A DNA stretch of 64,000 bases from positions 54,408-118,407 of the IMG/VR virus record IMGVR_UViG_3300034283_001962; one strand, given 5' to 3'. The stretch comes from a virus. A program made the position numbers and the translations under genes. Below, piece after piece: positions 38,427-47,084 of this stretch; the stretch's first letter is position 1; every line of letters begins with the position of its first letter. The notes below the pieces were generated by a model. That model was not told the origin of the DNA. It ran no database searches and saw nothing but the letters and a program-made list of their open reading frames with translations.

Positions 38427-39434
38427 TTAGACTTTTAAATTGTTAAATGTTTGTTTACTATCTAATAGTTCTTCTACATATTTAGAAGAACACATATTTA
38501 AATTAATTTTATTATAATCTACTCCTAAATCAAAAGGAGTAGTTGTATTATTTCTAAAAAGCATTTTATCAAAACATCCTTCTATAGCTCCTGCATCGTG
38601 ATAAATATACTTATTTTTCCAATCTTTTATTGGAGTAGTAGCCCAAGCAAAATCCATACATGTAGGTGTACTTGTTTCTTGACCTCTTTTCCACAGATTC
38701 CATAATAGTGACCACATATCAGCACACCATACTTGAAACCCTTTATCTTCACTTTCAAAAAATTGATTATTAACATTAGTTAAATGTACTCTAAGCATCA
38801 TACAACCATCTAATACATCTGCCCAAAACTTTGCATCAATTCCTTTTAGTAGATATTGTGCTCCTCCTGTATTAAATTCATTTTTTTCACAGATTTCTCT
38901 ACTGATACCAAAACTACTTATGCTTTCTGCAAGTATATCTCGTTTTTTATATGTATCAATCTTTCTTGGAATAACATCTTTTATTTTACTATCAAAATAA
39001 CTAGCTGATATATAACTTCTTGTATCTGATAAATAATTTATATTATCATTTAGTAATCCTTCTATAAAATCAGGATATTTAGTAAAAATAACGTCAGAAT
39101 CTAAATAAAAAACACATTTATCACTTAATTCTGGATGAACTGTAAAGTATTCTTGTAAACACCAAGGTCTAAGTAATGGTATATAATTAAAAGTTTTAAT
39201 TAAATGCCAACATTTTCCTTCTTTACTATCATCAAAATATATAAATTTAACTTCCGGATACCTTTTTTCTAATGCAAAAAAGAGAGGGTGTATCTCTCTT
39301 TTTGGTGACGTATATAACAAAACGTGATAACGATTTGATATTCCCAGTCTGCTAAAATTATGTAGTTGAATATTAAGTTGCCAAGCAAAGAATAGATCTG
39401 TCGGTTGTACCGATATTAAAATCCATTCTTTCAT
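38427..39434 (-). CDS. glycosyltransferase-like protein (GT-A type)
   Basis: 336 aa from MKEWILISVQPTDLFFAWQL at 39434, better than the Met at 39467 inside the previous gene. VKFIYFDDSKEGKCWHLIKTF, RPWCLQEYF, and CVFYLDSDVIF with a D-x-D at the metal site fit glycosyltransferases of the family 8 kind. NTGGAQYLL is a typical acceptor-side loop. Third glycosyltransferase of the virion block. It may decorate tail or capsid proteins, or host glycans. Confidence 0.7.
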   Translation of the reverse strand: MKEWILISVQPTDLFFAWQLNIQLHNFSRLGISNRYHVLLYTSPKREIHPLFFALEKRYPEVKFIYFDDSKEGKCWHLIKTFNYIPLLRPWCLQEYFTVHPELSDKCVFYLDSDVIFTKYPDFIEGLLNDNINYLSDTRSYISASYFDSKIKDVIPRKIDTYKKRDILAESISSFGISREICEKNEFNTGGAQYLLKGIDAKFWADVLDGCMMLRVHLTNVNNQFFESEDKGFQVWCADMWSLLWNLWKRGQETSTPTCMDFAWATTPIKDWKNKYIYHDAGAIEGCFDKMLFRNNTTTPFDLGVDYNKINLNMCSSKYVEELLDSKQTFNNLKV

Positions 39435-39447
39435 AATATTAATTTTA

Positions 39448-39906
39448 TTAAGATAAAGAAATCTCAATTAATTTGAAAAAAATTGGATAGGTTTCTTCAG
39501 TTTGTAAGTTTTCAAAATCATCAATACTGAAAGCATAAACTTCAATATCTTTTTCCTCTTTTAATAATTTATCAAGTTCAGTATTAAATTCAATAAACTT
39601 AGGATTTAATTTTTGAACATCTTGATTTTCTTCATTCTTTTCTGTAATATTAAGAGGTAGACTAACATTTCCTTTATCATCTTTTTCACCATGTTTAGTA
39701 ATAAATTCATCACGAAGTTTATCTATTAACTCTACATTTTGAGAAGTGGTAGTTTTAAGTTTATTCAACCAATATTTAACTTTTAAGTTAAGTGATTGAC
39801 TTAAAAGACCTTTTGTAATTTTTGTACCATTTTCACGATTAACTGATCCTGAAAGTTCAGAATCTAACTGATAAACTTCTAAAAGTGTTAATTTAGCTTT
39901 GTTCAT
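39448..39906 (-). CDS. virion-block protein, helical
   Basis: 152 aa. Two helical halves around an acidic middle (ITEKNEENQDVQK). The pattern of small structural or chaperone proteins, but not one I recognise. Overlaps the longer reading of the next gene. Confidence 0.55.
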   Translation of the reverse strand: MNKAKLTLLEVYQLDSELSGSVNRENGTKITKGLLSQSLNLKVKYWLNKLKTTTSQNVELIDKLRDEFITKHGEKDDKGNVSLPLNITEKNEENQDVQKLNPKFIEFNTELDKLLKEEKDIEVYAFSIDDFENLQTEETYPIFFKLIEISLS

Positions 39907-39926
39907 ATTATGATTTTTTTAAAACG

Positions 39927-39957
39927 CAAATATAGTGTTTTTTAACTAAAAAACAAA
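39927..39957 (-). promoter_or_regulatory. Bacteroidetes-type promoter on the minus strand
   Basis: TTTG (39957-39954), 19 nt, TATATTTG (39934-39927): a full consensus match. Drives the gene starting at 39906 and those beyond, after the small fibre-associated gene at 40161. Confidence 0.7.
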
Positions 39958-39960
39958 ATT

Positions 39961-40161
39961 TTATTTCCAAGTACCGCTAACTTTTATATTAGGCGTTGCG
40001 GTTTTCCACACACCCGATACTTTGATATGAACAGTTGCTTGCTTCCATACACCGCCCACCTTTAGCCATGCTAATGTGGTGGACGGTGGAGTTGATACGC
40101 TCTCAATCGGCACTTGTCCAATCTCAATCGTTGCACCATCATATAACCTCCTTGTTGCCAT
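39961..40161 (-). CDS. short repeat protein with V-x-G-x-WK units
   Basis: 66 aa. The C-terminal half repeats VGGVWK, VSGVWK and VSGTWK with AT..IK between, a short beta-repeat often found in phage fibre-associated proteins. Composition is higher-GC than neighbours, as in the next two genes. Confidence 0.6.
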   Translation of the reverse strand: MATRRLYDGATIEIGQVPIESVSTPPSTTLAWLKVGGVWKQATVHIKVSGVWKTATPNIKVSGTWK

Positions 40162-40162
40162 T

Positions 40163-40966
40163 TTATACTTCTCCTAAAATTAATGCACCTGTTATTCCAA
40201 AATTTACTACTGTAACAGCACTAAAAGTTAAACAAGCATCAGGATGAATTTCACAAAGTGAATTAATTATGCAACCTGTACTAACTGCATCTAATGGCAT
40301 TGCACCTGTTGCACTTTCCAATGAAATCATTGCCAACGGTTTAAACATACACACCCCAAAGTTTCCTGCCGATCCTGTTGTTCCCGCAAGAGTTACTGAC
40401 TCAATACTTCTAAATCCTTTATCTGATCCTTGTAAAGGAATAGGAATAAGGATACCTACTTCTCGATAAAACCCTCCACCGATTATTGTAGCAGTAGATA
40501 TTCTACCACTCACGCCTGCTGAATTTGTGTAGCTTATTGTTACCGTTGTTTGTGTTGTGCCAATAATGCCATATACTACAATTCCTGCCATAACTCCCTC
40601 ACCCGATGTATATCTTGTTAATGCTGCGGTTGGAAGATTAGTTGTTTGAGGTGTTGTTAAAGTTCCATTCAGTCCTCCGCTAACATTTAACAAATCAACA
40701 ACCATCATTGATGCTGCACCATAATTTGTAGTGCTAATCCTTGCCCCTAACATTGTCAATCTACCTGTTGATACAGCAGGTATAGGGCCCATTGATTGAG
40801 CAGAATTTTTGTCTAATGCAACGCTTGTCGTTGGTGTAGCAGGAGCAGGGTTAAAGTATTGCCAACTTGCATTTGGTCTTAATATTCTTATTGTGCTGGT
40901 GCTAAAATCAGCGACCCTGTTTTCTTTTAGCTTGTCTACGTATTCGTCAAAGTCAGTTAGTGCCAT
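40163..40966 (-). CDS. fibre-associated protein, paralogue 1
   Basis: 267 aa. Shares with the next gene a long pattern: YTNSAGVSGRISTATI, GGGFYREV, IPLQGSDKGFRSIE, LAGTTGSAGNFGV and a PLAMI segment. Rich in Gly, Thr and Ser, so probably a beta-structured virion protein. The pair arose by tandem duplication. Confidence 0.65.
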   Translation of the reverse strand: MALTDFDEYVDKLKENRVADFSTSTIRILRPNASWQYFNPAPATPTTSVALDKNSAQSMGPIPAVSTGRLTMLGARISTTNYGAASMMVVDLLNVSGGLNGTLTTPQTTNLPTAALTRYTSGEGVMAGIVVYGIIGTTQTTVTISYTNSAGVSGRISTATIIGGGFYREVGILIPIPLQGSDKGFRSIESVTLAGTTGSAGNFGVCMFKPLAMISLESATGAMPLDAVSTGCIINSLCEIHPDACLTFSAVTVVNFGITGALILGEV

Positions 40967-40967
40967 A

Positions 40968-41816
40968 TTATTTTTCTATTGTTGCTATTGAACCGAATAA
41001 TTCAGGTGCAGTTCCTGAACCAGGGATAAACATTAGTGCTAAACAAGCATTAGGGTCAATAACGGGTATGCCGGGCAATCCTGTTGTGTAATCTCTCCAA
41101 CCCATTGTACCTGCTGCACCAACTGGAATCCATGCCAAAGGTTGTGCAATGGTTATACCAAAGTTGCCTGCCGTACCCGTAGTAGCCGTTAATTGTATTT
41201 GCTCAATAGCTCGAATACCTGAATCACCTGCTGCTAAAGGTATGCGTTGCATACGGGTAGCCTCTCTAAAACCCGTTGCGCCTATATTGATTGTTGATGT
41301 TCTTGAACCCGTCCCTGCTTGATTTGTGTAGGTCATTGTAAGGGTTGTAGATGTTGTTCCTATTATTGTATAAATCTCATAAAACGCTATGTTTCCTGCA
41401 CCGCCCGTATTACGGGTTAAAGCAGGAGTTGGAGTTGACCCTTGTATTGTTTGAGCAGATGTTGAAGTTCCTGATAATCCACCCTCGTGAAATAACCTAT
41501 CATAAAGTAAATACACGCCTGGGGTTATTGGTGTAATACTTGCCCCAATTAAGTGTTTATCTCTACCACCACCGGGAGCAGTAAAAGGTATTGCCCCTTG
41601 AGTTGATTTAGTAGGTATTGCTCCCGCCGTAGGAACATCTCCTTTGGCAGGCATTCCGTCATACTCCCACAGCGAACAACCTCTACCTGACACTGGTGCG
41701 GTTGCTGCCACACCTTGAACACGAGGCACTTTGTGAAAGAATATATTTTCAGGATTGCCGTTATTCCCGCCTGATTGACGGTTGATTAAATCCGATAAGT
41801 CTGTTATTGCTGCCAT
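40968..41816 (-). CDS. fibre-associated protein, paralogue 2
   Basis: 282 aa. Same domain as the gene at 40163 (YTNQAGTGSRTSTINIG, GFREATRMQRIPLAAGDSGIRAIE, ATTGTAGNFGITI, PLAWIP) with a different N-terminus (TDLSDLINRQSGGNNGN, KVPRVQG). Both have higher-GC codon use than the AT-rich fibre genes around them, so the pair may have been acquired together. Confidence 0.65.
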   Translation of the reverse strand: MAAITDLSDLINRQSGGNNGNPENIFFHKVPRVQGVAATAPVSGRGCSLWEYDGMPAKGDVPTAGAIPTKSTQGAIPFTAPGGGRDKHLIGASITPITPGVYLLYDRLFHEGGLSGTSTSAQTIQGSTPTPALTRNTGGAGNIAFYEIYTIIGTTSTTLTMTYTNQAGTGSRTSTINIGATGFREATRMQRIPLAAGDSGIRAIEQIQLTATTGTAGNFGITIAQPLAWIPVGAAGTMGWRDYTTGLPGIPVIDPNACLALMFIPGSGTAPELFGSIATIEK

Positions 41817-42010
41817 GTTATTCCATTTTCAATTGCGTGTGCTTTTGCTTCAACAATTAGTTGTGATAAGTTATCAATATTGACACCCGATTGATATACC
41901 AAACCACCTGATTGTGGTAGTATCTCAAAGTTTTCGTTACTTACTTGTAATGCCCAATCTCCGCTATCGGATAGGTATAGGATTGATTCTGTTTTTTGAA
42001 TTACTCTCAT
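41804..42010 (-). CDS. small fibre-associated protein
   Basis: 68 aa. Short beta segments and an amphipathic C-terminal helix (LSQLIVEAKAHAIENG). Overlaps the paralogue gene by 13 nt. Function unknown. Confidence 0.5.
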   Translation of the reverse strand: MRVIQKTESILYLSDSGDWALQVSNENFEILPQSGGLVYQSGVNIDNLSQLIVEAKAHAIENGITWQQ

Positions 42011-42013
42011 TTT

Positions 42014-45000
42014 TTATACGTATTGTAAATAAATGTCCCCGTCCGCTCCACCATTAGGCGCAGCAGTACCCGAAGTTATTACTTTTTGTGGTAATGCTTC
42101 TGTTGAAAGAACCCCGTTAAAATCTGCTACAACCATTCTAGTTCCAGTACCCGAAAGAGATGATGAGTGTACTGTACCATAAACCTGCAAAGTCGATCCA
42201 TTGTCAGTTGGTACGGTTGATCCTGATCCAGAAAATGCAGCATTAGCATTAGCATAAAACGTGACTGGATATCTGTAAGTGTTTGTAGATGAATTATAAG
42301 TACTAATCTGCAAAGAACCCGGACCACCTTCAGCAGTAGATTTAGTACTGCCTCCTAGATTAAATTCTGCACTATAGATTCCATTTTTCATAGACCAGCT
42401 TGTTTGGAAGCTCCATGTAGAATCTAAAGCAATACTTTTAGGGTAAGATGCAGAACCCATAACAGTAAGTCTTGTCTGAGGATTCACAGTTGCAGTACCA
42501 ATTGCTACCTCATTACCATTATCATATATTACACTAAGACCAAGAGCACTTGCTCCTGTCCATTTAGCTACATAATCTGCAGTTCCAGAGCCAGATAATC
42601 CACCTCCACCTCCCGATGGTGCTGCCCAAACGCCATCAGCACGAAGAAAGTTACTTGTTCCTCCACCAGAAGCAGGAACAACGCCTTTTACGGTAGAAGT
42701 AAAAGTATCCAGCAATGTTGTTGCCTGTGTTCCTGTTAATACTTCTACATTACCAGTTGAAGATGTAACTCGACCAAGAAAAGATGCAGTATCTATCTGC
42801 TGAAATTTAGCTAGTGATACTACATTGTTATCTATGGTCCAAGTTGCCCCTGATGCTGATACAGTAATATCTCCCTTATCTCCATCAGTTAAAGTACCTC
42901 CTCCACCAAAAGTACTTGCAGAACGATATTTTATTTGACCAGTAGTAGTATCACGAACTAAGACTTGGGTTAATGCGTCATCCTGATCAGGAATAGCACT
43001 AAGAGTAAGATGATTTACAAACCTTCCTGTACCATTGACATCAAGTGTAAATGCAGGAGCATTTATATTATTAATACCAAATCTGCCATTTGAGTCAAAT
43101 CTATGATAGCGATTTATTGTACCATCATAAACCTTAAAGTAAAATCCACCATCACTATATATGTGCATCATTTTAGGTGATCCAGATACCTCACCTTCTT
43201 TATATGCCATAGATAGCCAACCACCATTATTAAGCTCTCTAGCTACAAAATAATTTATTTCTTGATTACTAGATAATGCAGCACTTTTTGTTATAGTAAA
43301 TAACGAATCATTATTAGTACCTGTATAAGAAATTGCACCTACTGTACCGTTAAATGTAAAGTTAGATTCTGCATTTCCATTCCCTGCAGATACTGAAGTA
43401 ATAATTCTATCATTACCTTCATTAGTTACAGTGTAAGATGAACCTCCTGAACCTCCTGAATCAATATAAACCCACGCAGATCCATTGTAGAATGAAAACT
43501 TATTTACAGTAGTATCATAAATAAATAATCCAGTAGGTACAGATGTAACTGCATCTCTAATGGCAGTAGTAATTCTCGGAGGCAGAAATCCAACTTGACC
43601 AAAAGAACCTGCTACCATTTCAACTATGGCTTTAGAATTAGGTCTAGCTGTTCCAAATCCTACATTACCTCCTACAGTAACTAATGCGTGAGTATTTGCA
43701 GCAATCTCGTTGGTCATACGAATATAATTACCATACAAGATGCTACTTGGTCCACCTGTTCCTCCTTCAAAATACAATCCGTATGATGTAAGTAGTGAGG
43801 TTCCTCCTGAGTACATGTAAACTTTAATACCGTAGGGAGTGCCAGCAACCTGATAGTTTTCTGCAAGTAAAGCTGTTGCTGACATATTTAAACTGCCAAA
43901 TTGGTAAACTTGAGCCTTTACAGCTACCATATTGGTAGGAGCAGAAAAAGTAGCATAGGCAACGCCAGAAACACCTGTGCTATTAGAACTATCACTAACT
44001 CCATATAATGATATATTAGTAGTACCTCCACCTGCATAAAAAGAACCTCCGTAGTTAGTAGAATTTGATCCTGTATTTACGCAAGTAGAACTAATACTTT
44101 TTGTGGTAATATTAGGAGATACATTAGCACCAGATCTAGTAATTTTTAATACTGAGTTGTCATTAGTAGATGTTGTACTTGTGCTTGATAATTCTATTCC
44201 AGTATTAACCAAGCTGTTCCACTGCCATGTTTGGGTATTGTTGCCGTTATCTATTGTATTAGAAGTTGTGGCAGCAGTCAATGAAGATAGCTCTCTTGGA
44301 GTAATTATATCACCAGATCCAAGTATAGTAACTCCATTAATAGTTTTAATGTTTGTACCAGATACAAGAGTGTTTTGTTTGTTACTAAAAGTAGTCCAAT
44401 CAGATGAAGTTAAAGCTCCACGATTTGACCCACTTGCATTTGGAATATTAAAGGTATGAGTGTTGCTTGCTGAAACTATATTAAAATCAGTACCATTTGT
44501 TCCTGTTTCAAGAACTTGAGTTGCACCAGTCTGACCACTACCAGAAATACCAAGAGATACTATACCTCCAACATATTGTGGTATATTAAGCACACCTGTA
44601 GAACTATTGTATGTTGCAGCACCAGATGAGCCAGTGGTCGTAAGTGATATAGACAACCTTGCTCTTAAATCTGTATAATAAAGGTTTGTTCCTTCAGTAA
44701 CAGCTGTAGTATTAAGCGTTTGAAATGTTTTATCTCCCCTCCAATATTGAGAAGTAGTTCCTGCCATTATAGCAGGTTCACCACTTGCGGGTACTGCCCA
44801 TATTCCATCAGCTCGTAAAAAATTATTAGTACCTCCACCACTTGAAGGCACAAGACCAAAAGTTGAAGCTGTAAATGTTGTTAATAAAACTCCTTGAGGA
44901 TTAATAGTAACTCCAGAATAATATGAAGGAAGTAAATCATAAAATATACCTCCAGATACTGAACCTGTTCCAATCAACTTACCTTTACCTTCTATTCTTA

Positions 45001-45301
45001 CCATTTTATTAGTAGGAATAGTCAAAGCTCCATTAATAGTTATTTCTGTATCAATTAATACACTAGAAACAAGAGAACTATTAAAAACTCCTTGCAGTCT
45101 TACAGTTTGATCTCCTGTTGGTCCAGTAACGGCCCAAGCAGCACGATATGTTCCATCAAACTGTCTTCTCCATATACCTAAAGCACCTAAATCAAATGTT
45201 GATACATTATCTACAGGTGTTGATGAATCTACTTTATATATTATACCACCACTATCTGTTGGTAATCCAATAGTTAAAAATGATGTATCATTTAATGGCA
45301 T
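42014..45301 (-). CDS. long repetitive tail-fibre-like protein
   Basis: 1095 aa. Low-complexity Gly/Ser/Thr body of repeated fibre modules, including PASGEPAIMAGTTSQYWRGDK, TEGTNLYYTDLRARLS and SGAATYNSSTGVLNIPQY, which also occur in the 971-aa protein at 47085. An ETGVFN-type N-terminus is replaced by LTIGLPTDSGGIIYKV; the C-terminal part has GSTVPTDNGSTLQVYGT and may be the receptor end. No chaperone domain is evident. Probably a trimeric fibre. Confidence 0.75.
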   Translation of the reverse strand: MPLNDTSFLTIGLPTDSGGIIYKVDSSTPVDNVSTFDLGALGIWRRQFDGTYRAAWAVTGPTGDQTVRLQGVFNSSLVSSVLIDTEITINGALTIPTNKMVRIEGKGKLIGTGSVSGGIFYDLLPSYYSGVTINPQGVLLTTFTASTFGLVPSSGGGTNNFLRADGIWAVPASGEPAIMAGTTSQYWRGDKTFQTLNTTAVTEGTNLYYTDLRARLSISLTTTGSSGAATYNSSTGVLNIPQYVGGIVSLGISGSGQTGATQVLETGTNGTDFNIVSASNTHTFNIPNASGSNRGALTSSDWTTFSNKQNTLVSGTNIKTINGVTILGSGDIITPRELSSLTAATTSNTIDNGNNTQTWQWNSLVNTGIELSSTSTTSTNDNSVLKITRSGANVSPNITTKSISSTCVNTGSNSTNYGGSFYAGGGTTNISLYGVSDSSNSTGVSGVAYATFSAPTNMVAVKAQVYQFGSLNMSATALLAENYQVAGTPYGIKVYMYSGGTSLLTSYGLYFEGGTGGPSSILYGNYIRMTNEIAANTHALVTVGGNVGFGTARPNSKAIVEMVAGSFGQVGFLPPRITTAIRDAVTSVPTGLFIYDTTVNKFSFYNGSAWVYIDSGGSGGSSYTVTNEGNDRIITSVSAGNGNAESNFTFNGTVGAISYTGTNNDSLFTITKSAALSSNQEINYFVARELNNGGWLSMAYKEGEVSGSPKMMHIYSDGGFYFKVYDGTINRYHRFDSNGRFGINNINAPAFTLDVNGTGRFVNHLTLSAIPDQDDALTQVLVRDTTTGQIKYRSASTFGGGGTLTDGDKGDITVSASGATWTIDNNVVSLAKFQQIDTASFLGRVTSSTGNVEVLTGTQATTLLDTFTSTVKGVVPASGGGTSNFLRADGVWAAPSGGGGGLSGSGTADYVAKWTGASALGLSVIYDNGNEVAIGTATVNPQTRLTVMGSASYPKSIALDSTWSFQTSWSMKNGIYSAEFNLGGSTKSTAEGGPGSLQISTYNSSTNTYRYPVTFYANANAAFSGSGSTVPTDNGSTLQVYGTVHSSSLSGTGTRMVVADFNGVLSTEALPQKVITSGTAAPNGGADGDIYLQYV

Positions 45302-45320
45302 ACTAATATCTCTTTTTTAA

Positions 45321-45818
45321 TTATAGACTTATCTTAGGTTTAAAAAACCTAAACACATAAAATGCAATCCCGCCCACTATCAACCCAACTATGCCCAGAA
45401 GAAAATACAGCCTTGTACGAGCTTCTTTGCGCCAGTAGTCGCGCTCTGTTGTCATTTGAACTAAAGTGTTCTCAATAGTCGTCAAACGCTTGTTAAGGGC
45501 ATTTAGCAGCTCTCTATCTTTAATCTTTGACGTATCGACCCTACTAACATTTTTGTAATACCTCTCGACATACTTTTCCTTTACTGGATAAGGCAATGGA
45601 ATAGTATCATATTCAACCCGTTCAATAACTGAATCTTTACCACGAATAAAAGTGGTATCATTTTTAGGCGGGTTTTTCTTTACATATTCCCTCACCACCT
45701 CTTCGGTGGCTTCCTGTGATTGAAGTACGTGTTTAACTGAGTGTTTCATCGTTTTGCACGAAACAAAAAAAATATTAATTATTATGATTAGTATGATCAT
45801 TTTTATATTTAGTCGCAT
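45321..45818 (-). CDS. unimolecular spanin candidate
   Basis: 165 aa from MRLNIKMIILI at 45818. A short signal ends in FFVSC, a plausible lipobox, so the N-terminus would be lipid-anchored in the outer membrane. Residues about 25-120 are coiled-coil and charged, with DTSKIKDRELLNALNKRLTTIENTL in the middle. A C-terminal helix (LLGIVGLIVGGIAFYVF) spans a membrane. Lipoprotein plus C-terminal transmembrane helix is the layout of unimolecular spanins that fuse inner and outer membranes at lysis. The Met at 45842 is the alternative start. Confidence 0.6.
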   Translation of the reverse strand: MRLNIKMIILIIIINIFFVSCKTMKHSVKHVLQSQEATEEVVREYVKKNPPKNDTTFIRGKDSVIERVEYDTIPLPYPVKEKYVERYYKNVSRVDTSKIKDRELLNALNKRLTTIENTLVQMTTERDYWRKEARTRLYFLLGIVGLIVGGIAFYVFRFFKPKISL

Positions 45819-46032
45819 CATTGTCAATTTTAGATTGTCCAAAATAATAAGCTATAATAACTACTAATTGACCTATCACTACTCCAGCAATAGTCATAAC
45901 TACATCTTTATTTTCAACAGGAATAGCTTTTGAAAGTAGTTTAAACAAAAAAATAAATGATAATATTACCCAAAATATTGTAATTGTGTTACGAATATCT
46001 TGCTTAGTTATCTTCCTTAGGAATTCTATCAT
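45775..46032 (-). CDS. holin-like small membrane protein
   Basis: 85 aa. Two hydrophobic helices (about 18-37 and 45-65) separated by a short polar turn and followed by a hydrophilic His/Asn/Lys-rich tail (KYKNDHTNHNN). Matches a class II holin layout. Overlaps its neighbours on both sides. Confidence 0.55.
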   Translation of the reverse strand: MIEFLRKITKQDIRNTITIFWVILSFIFLFKLLSKAIPVENKDVVMTIAGVVIGQLVVIIAYYFGQSKIDNDATKYKNDHTNHNN

Positions 46033-46216
46033 TTTTTATTTTTTTATATAATGAGTACACCCAATAAGTACTTGCACATGTACCTGAAAGGATAGTTGCT
46101 ATACTTGCAAAATCACTAATAACTAATACATCTGATAAATATAGAAATTTTTGTATTATCCAAAGACCTGCTGTTATTCCTAGCAGTACTGTTCCATTGT
46201 CAACTGTGTGATCCAT
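46004..46216 (-). CDS. small membrane protein of the lysis group
   Basis: 70 aa. Two hydrophobic stretches (about 10-29 and 35-55), ending in a basic tail. Could be a second holin or antiholin. Overlaps the gene at 45775 by 29 nt. Confidence 0.5.
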   Translation of the reverse strand: MDHTVDNGTVLLGITAGLWIIQKFLYLSDVLVISDFASIATILSGTCASTYWVYSLYKKIKNDRIPKEDN

Positions 46217-46253
46217 TACACTTTAAATATCCTGTTATAAAAAATATTGATAA

Positions 46254-46748
46254 TCAAACTTTGCTTTTTATGATAATCATATCATGCGGTGCAGGTATAT
46301 TACCGCCAAAGTATGCCCCTAGTTTATACCCCACCATAATCGTATGTTTTTGAACTGTTACGCTTTTACTGCATCGAAACCCCTTGTTATCTGTCACCAC
46401 GAAAACATACAACCCTTTTTCAACGTATATGCGATAGTTATAAAAGGCACCCATCTTTACCTGGCAAACAAATTGAGACATCCTTTCACCACGGCTGTAG
46501 ACATATGCCCATATCTCCATTGCTTCCGTATCAGTATTCCATCTCCAACAAAACCTGGCAGACTCCTTGTGATGGTGCGGCCAGTAGCCGACCCCAAACA
46601 GCTTGTTTAAATCCATCTGATCACTGGTCTTCAAATCGTACTTACACGAATAGTCAAAGCATATCTGCTTACTGACAGATTTTGAAAACACCAGCCCCAA
46701 GCTGCGTGGCTTGAAGCGGTGTTCAGATGCTTTGACTTTGTAGTTCAA
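46254..46748 (-). CDS. conserved Bacteroidetes-phage protein of the lysis group
   Basis: 164 aa, higher-GC than neighbours. Segments YWPHHHKESARFCWRWNTDTEAMEI-like, a VYSRGERM turn, YVEKGLYVFVV and a C-terminal LGAYFGGNIPAPHDMIII, which I recall as a recurring pattern in Bacteroidetes phages near lysis genes. Beta-rich, possibly carbohydrate-binding. No catalytic residues evident, so I do not call it a lysin. The gene overlaps the next by 4 nt. Confidence 0.55.
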   Translation of the reverse strand: MNYKVKASEHRFKPRSLGLVFSKSVSKQICFDYSCKYDLKTSDQMDLNKLFGVGYWPHHHKESARFCWRWNTDTEAMEIWAYVYSRGERMSQFVCQVKMGAFYNYRIYVEKGLYVFVVTDNKGFRCSKSVTVQKHTIMVGYKLGAYFGGNIPAPHDMIIIKSKV

Positions 46749-47074
46749 TTGATCGGGTTTGTGGTGGTTCCTAATGGACCGCTATGAAATACGCCCAGGA
46801 TCAGCAATGCCGCAATAATAAACGCTGCTGTAATTGCGATCTTATACCAGTTTGCTCTGTTGCCGTTTTCAGCATTAGGAAAAATGGAATCTTTTGCACT
46901 AGCTACTAAAAAACCTGCTGCGCTTAGAAGGCATACCCAGCCGCCTATTTTGTTTCCAATAGGTGCACGACCGAATGACATGGACGGATCAAATGTTGCA
47001 TAAGCCATAACGGCAATAATAAGTGCCGCAATGATTAAGACGATAGGGTTTGCCCCGTTGTTACTTTTTTTCAT
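46745..47074 (-). CDS. membrane protein of the lysis group
   Basis: 109 aa. Three hydrophobic segments (about 10-28, 45-60, 78-97), no signal peptide cleavage site. Holin or membrane accessory. Its sequence at 46968-46996 (encoding DPSMSFGRA on this strand) has an identical 29-nt copy at 10456-10484 in the accessory block. Confidence 0.55.
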   Translation of the reverse strand: MKKSNNGANPIVLIIAALIIAVMAYATFDPSMSFGRAPIGNKIGGWVCLLSAAGFLVASAKDSIFPNAENGNRANWYKIAITAAFIIAALLILGVFHSGPLGTTTNPIN

Positions 47075-47084
47075 GTTTTTGTTT

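Noticed and set aside
46254-46748. Endolysin
   Set aside because: No catalytic motif of lysozyme, amidase or peptidase types is present; only the position suggests lysis.
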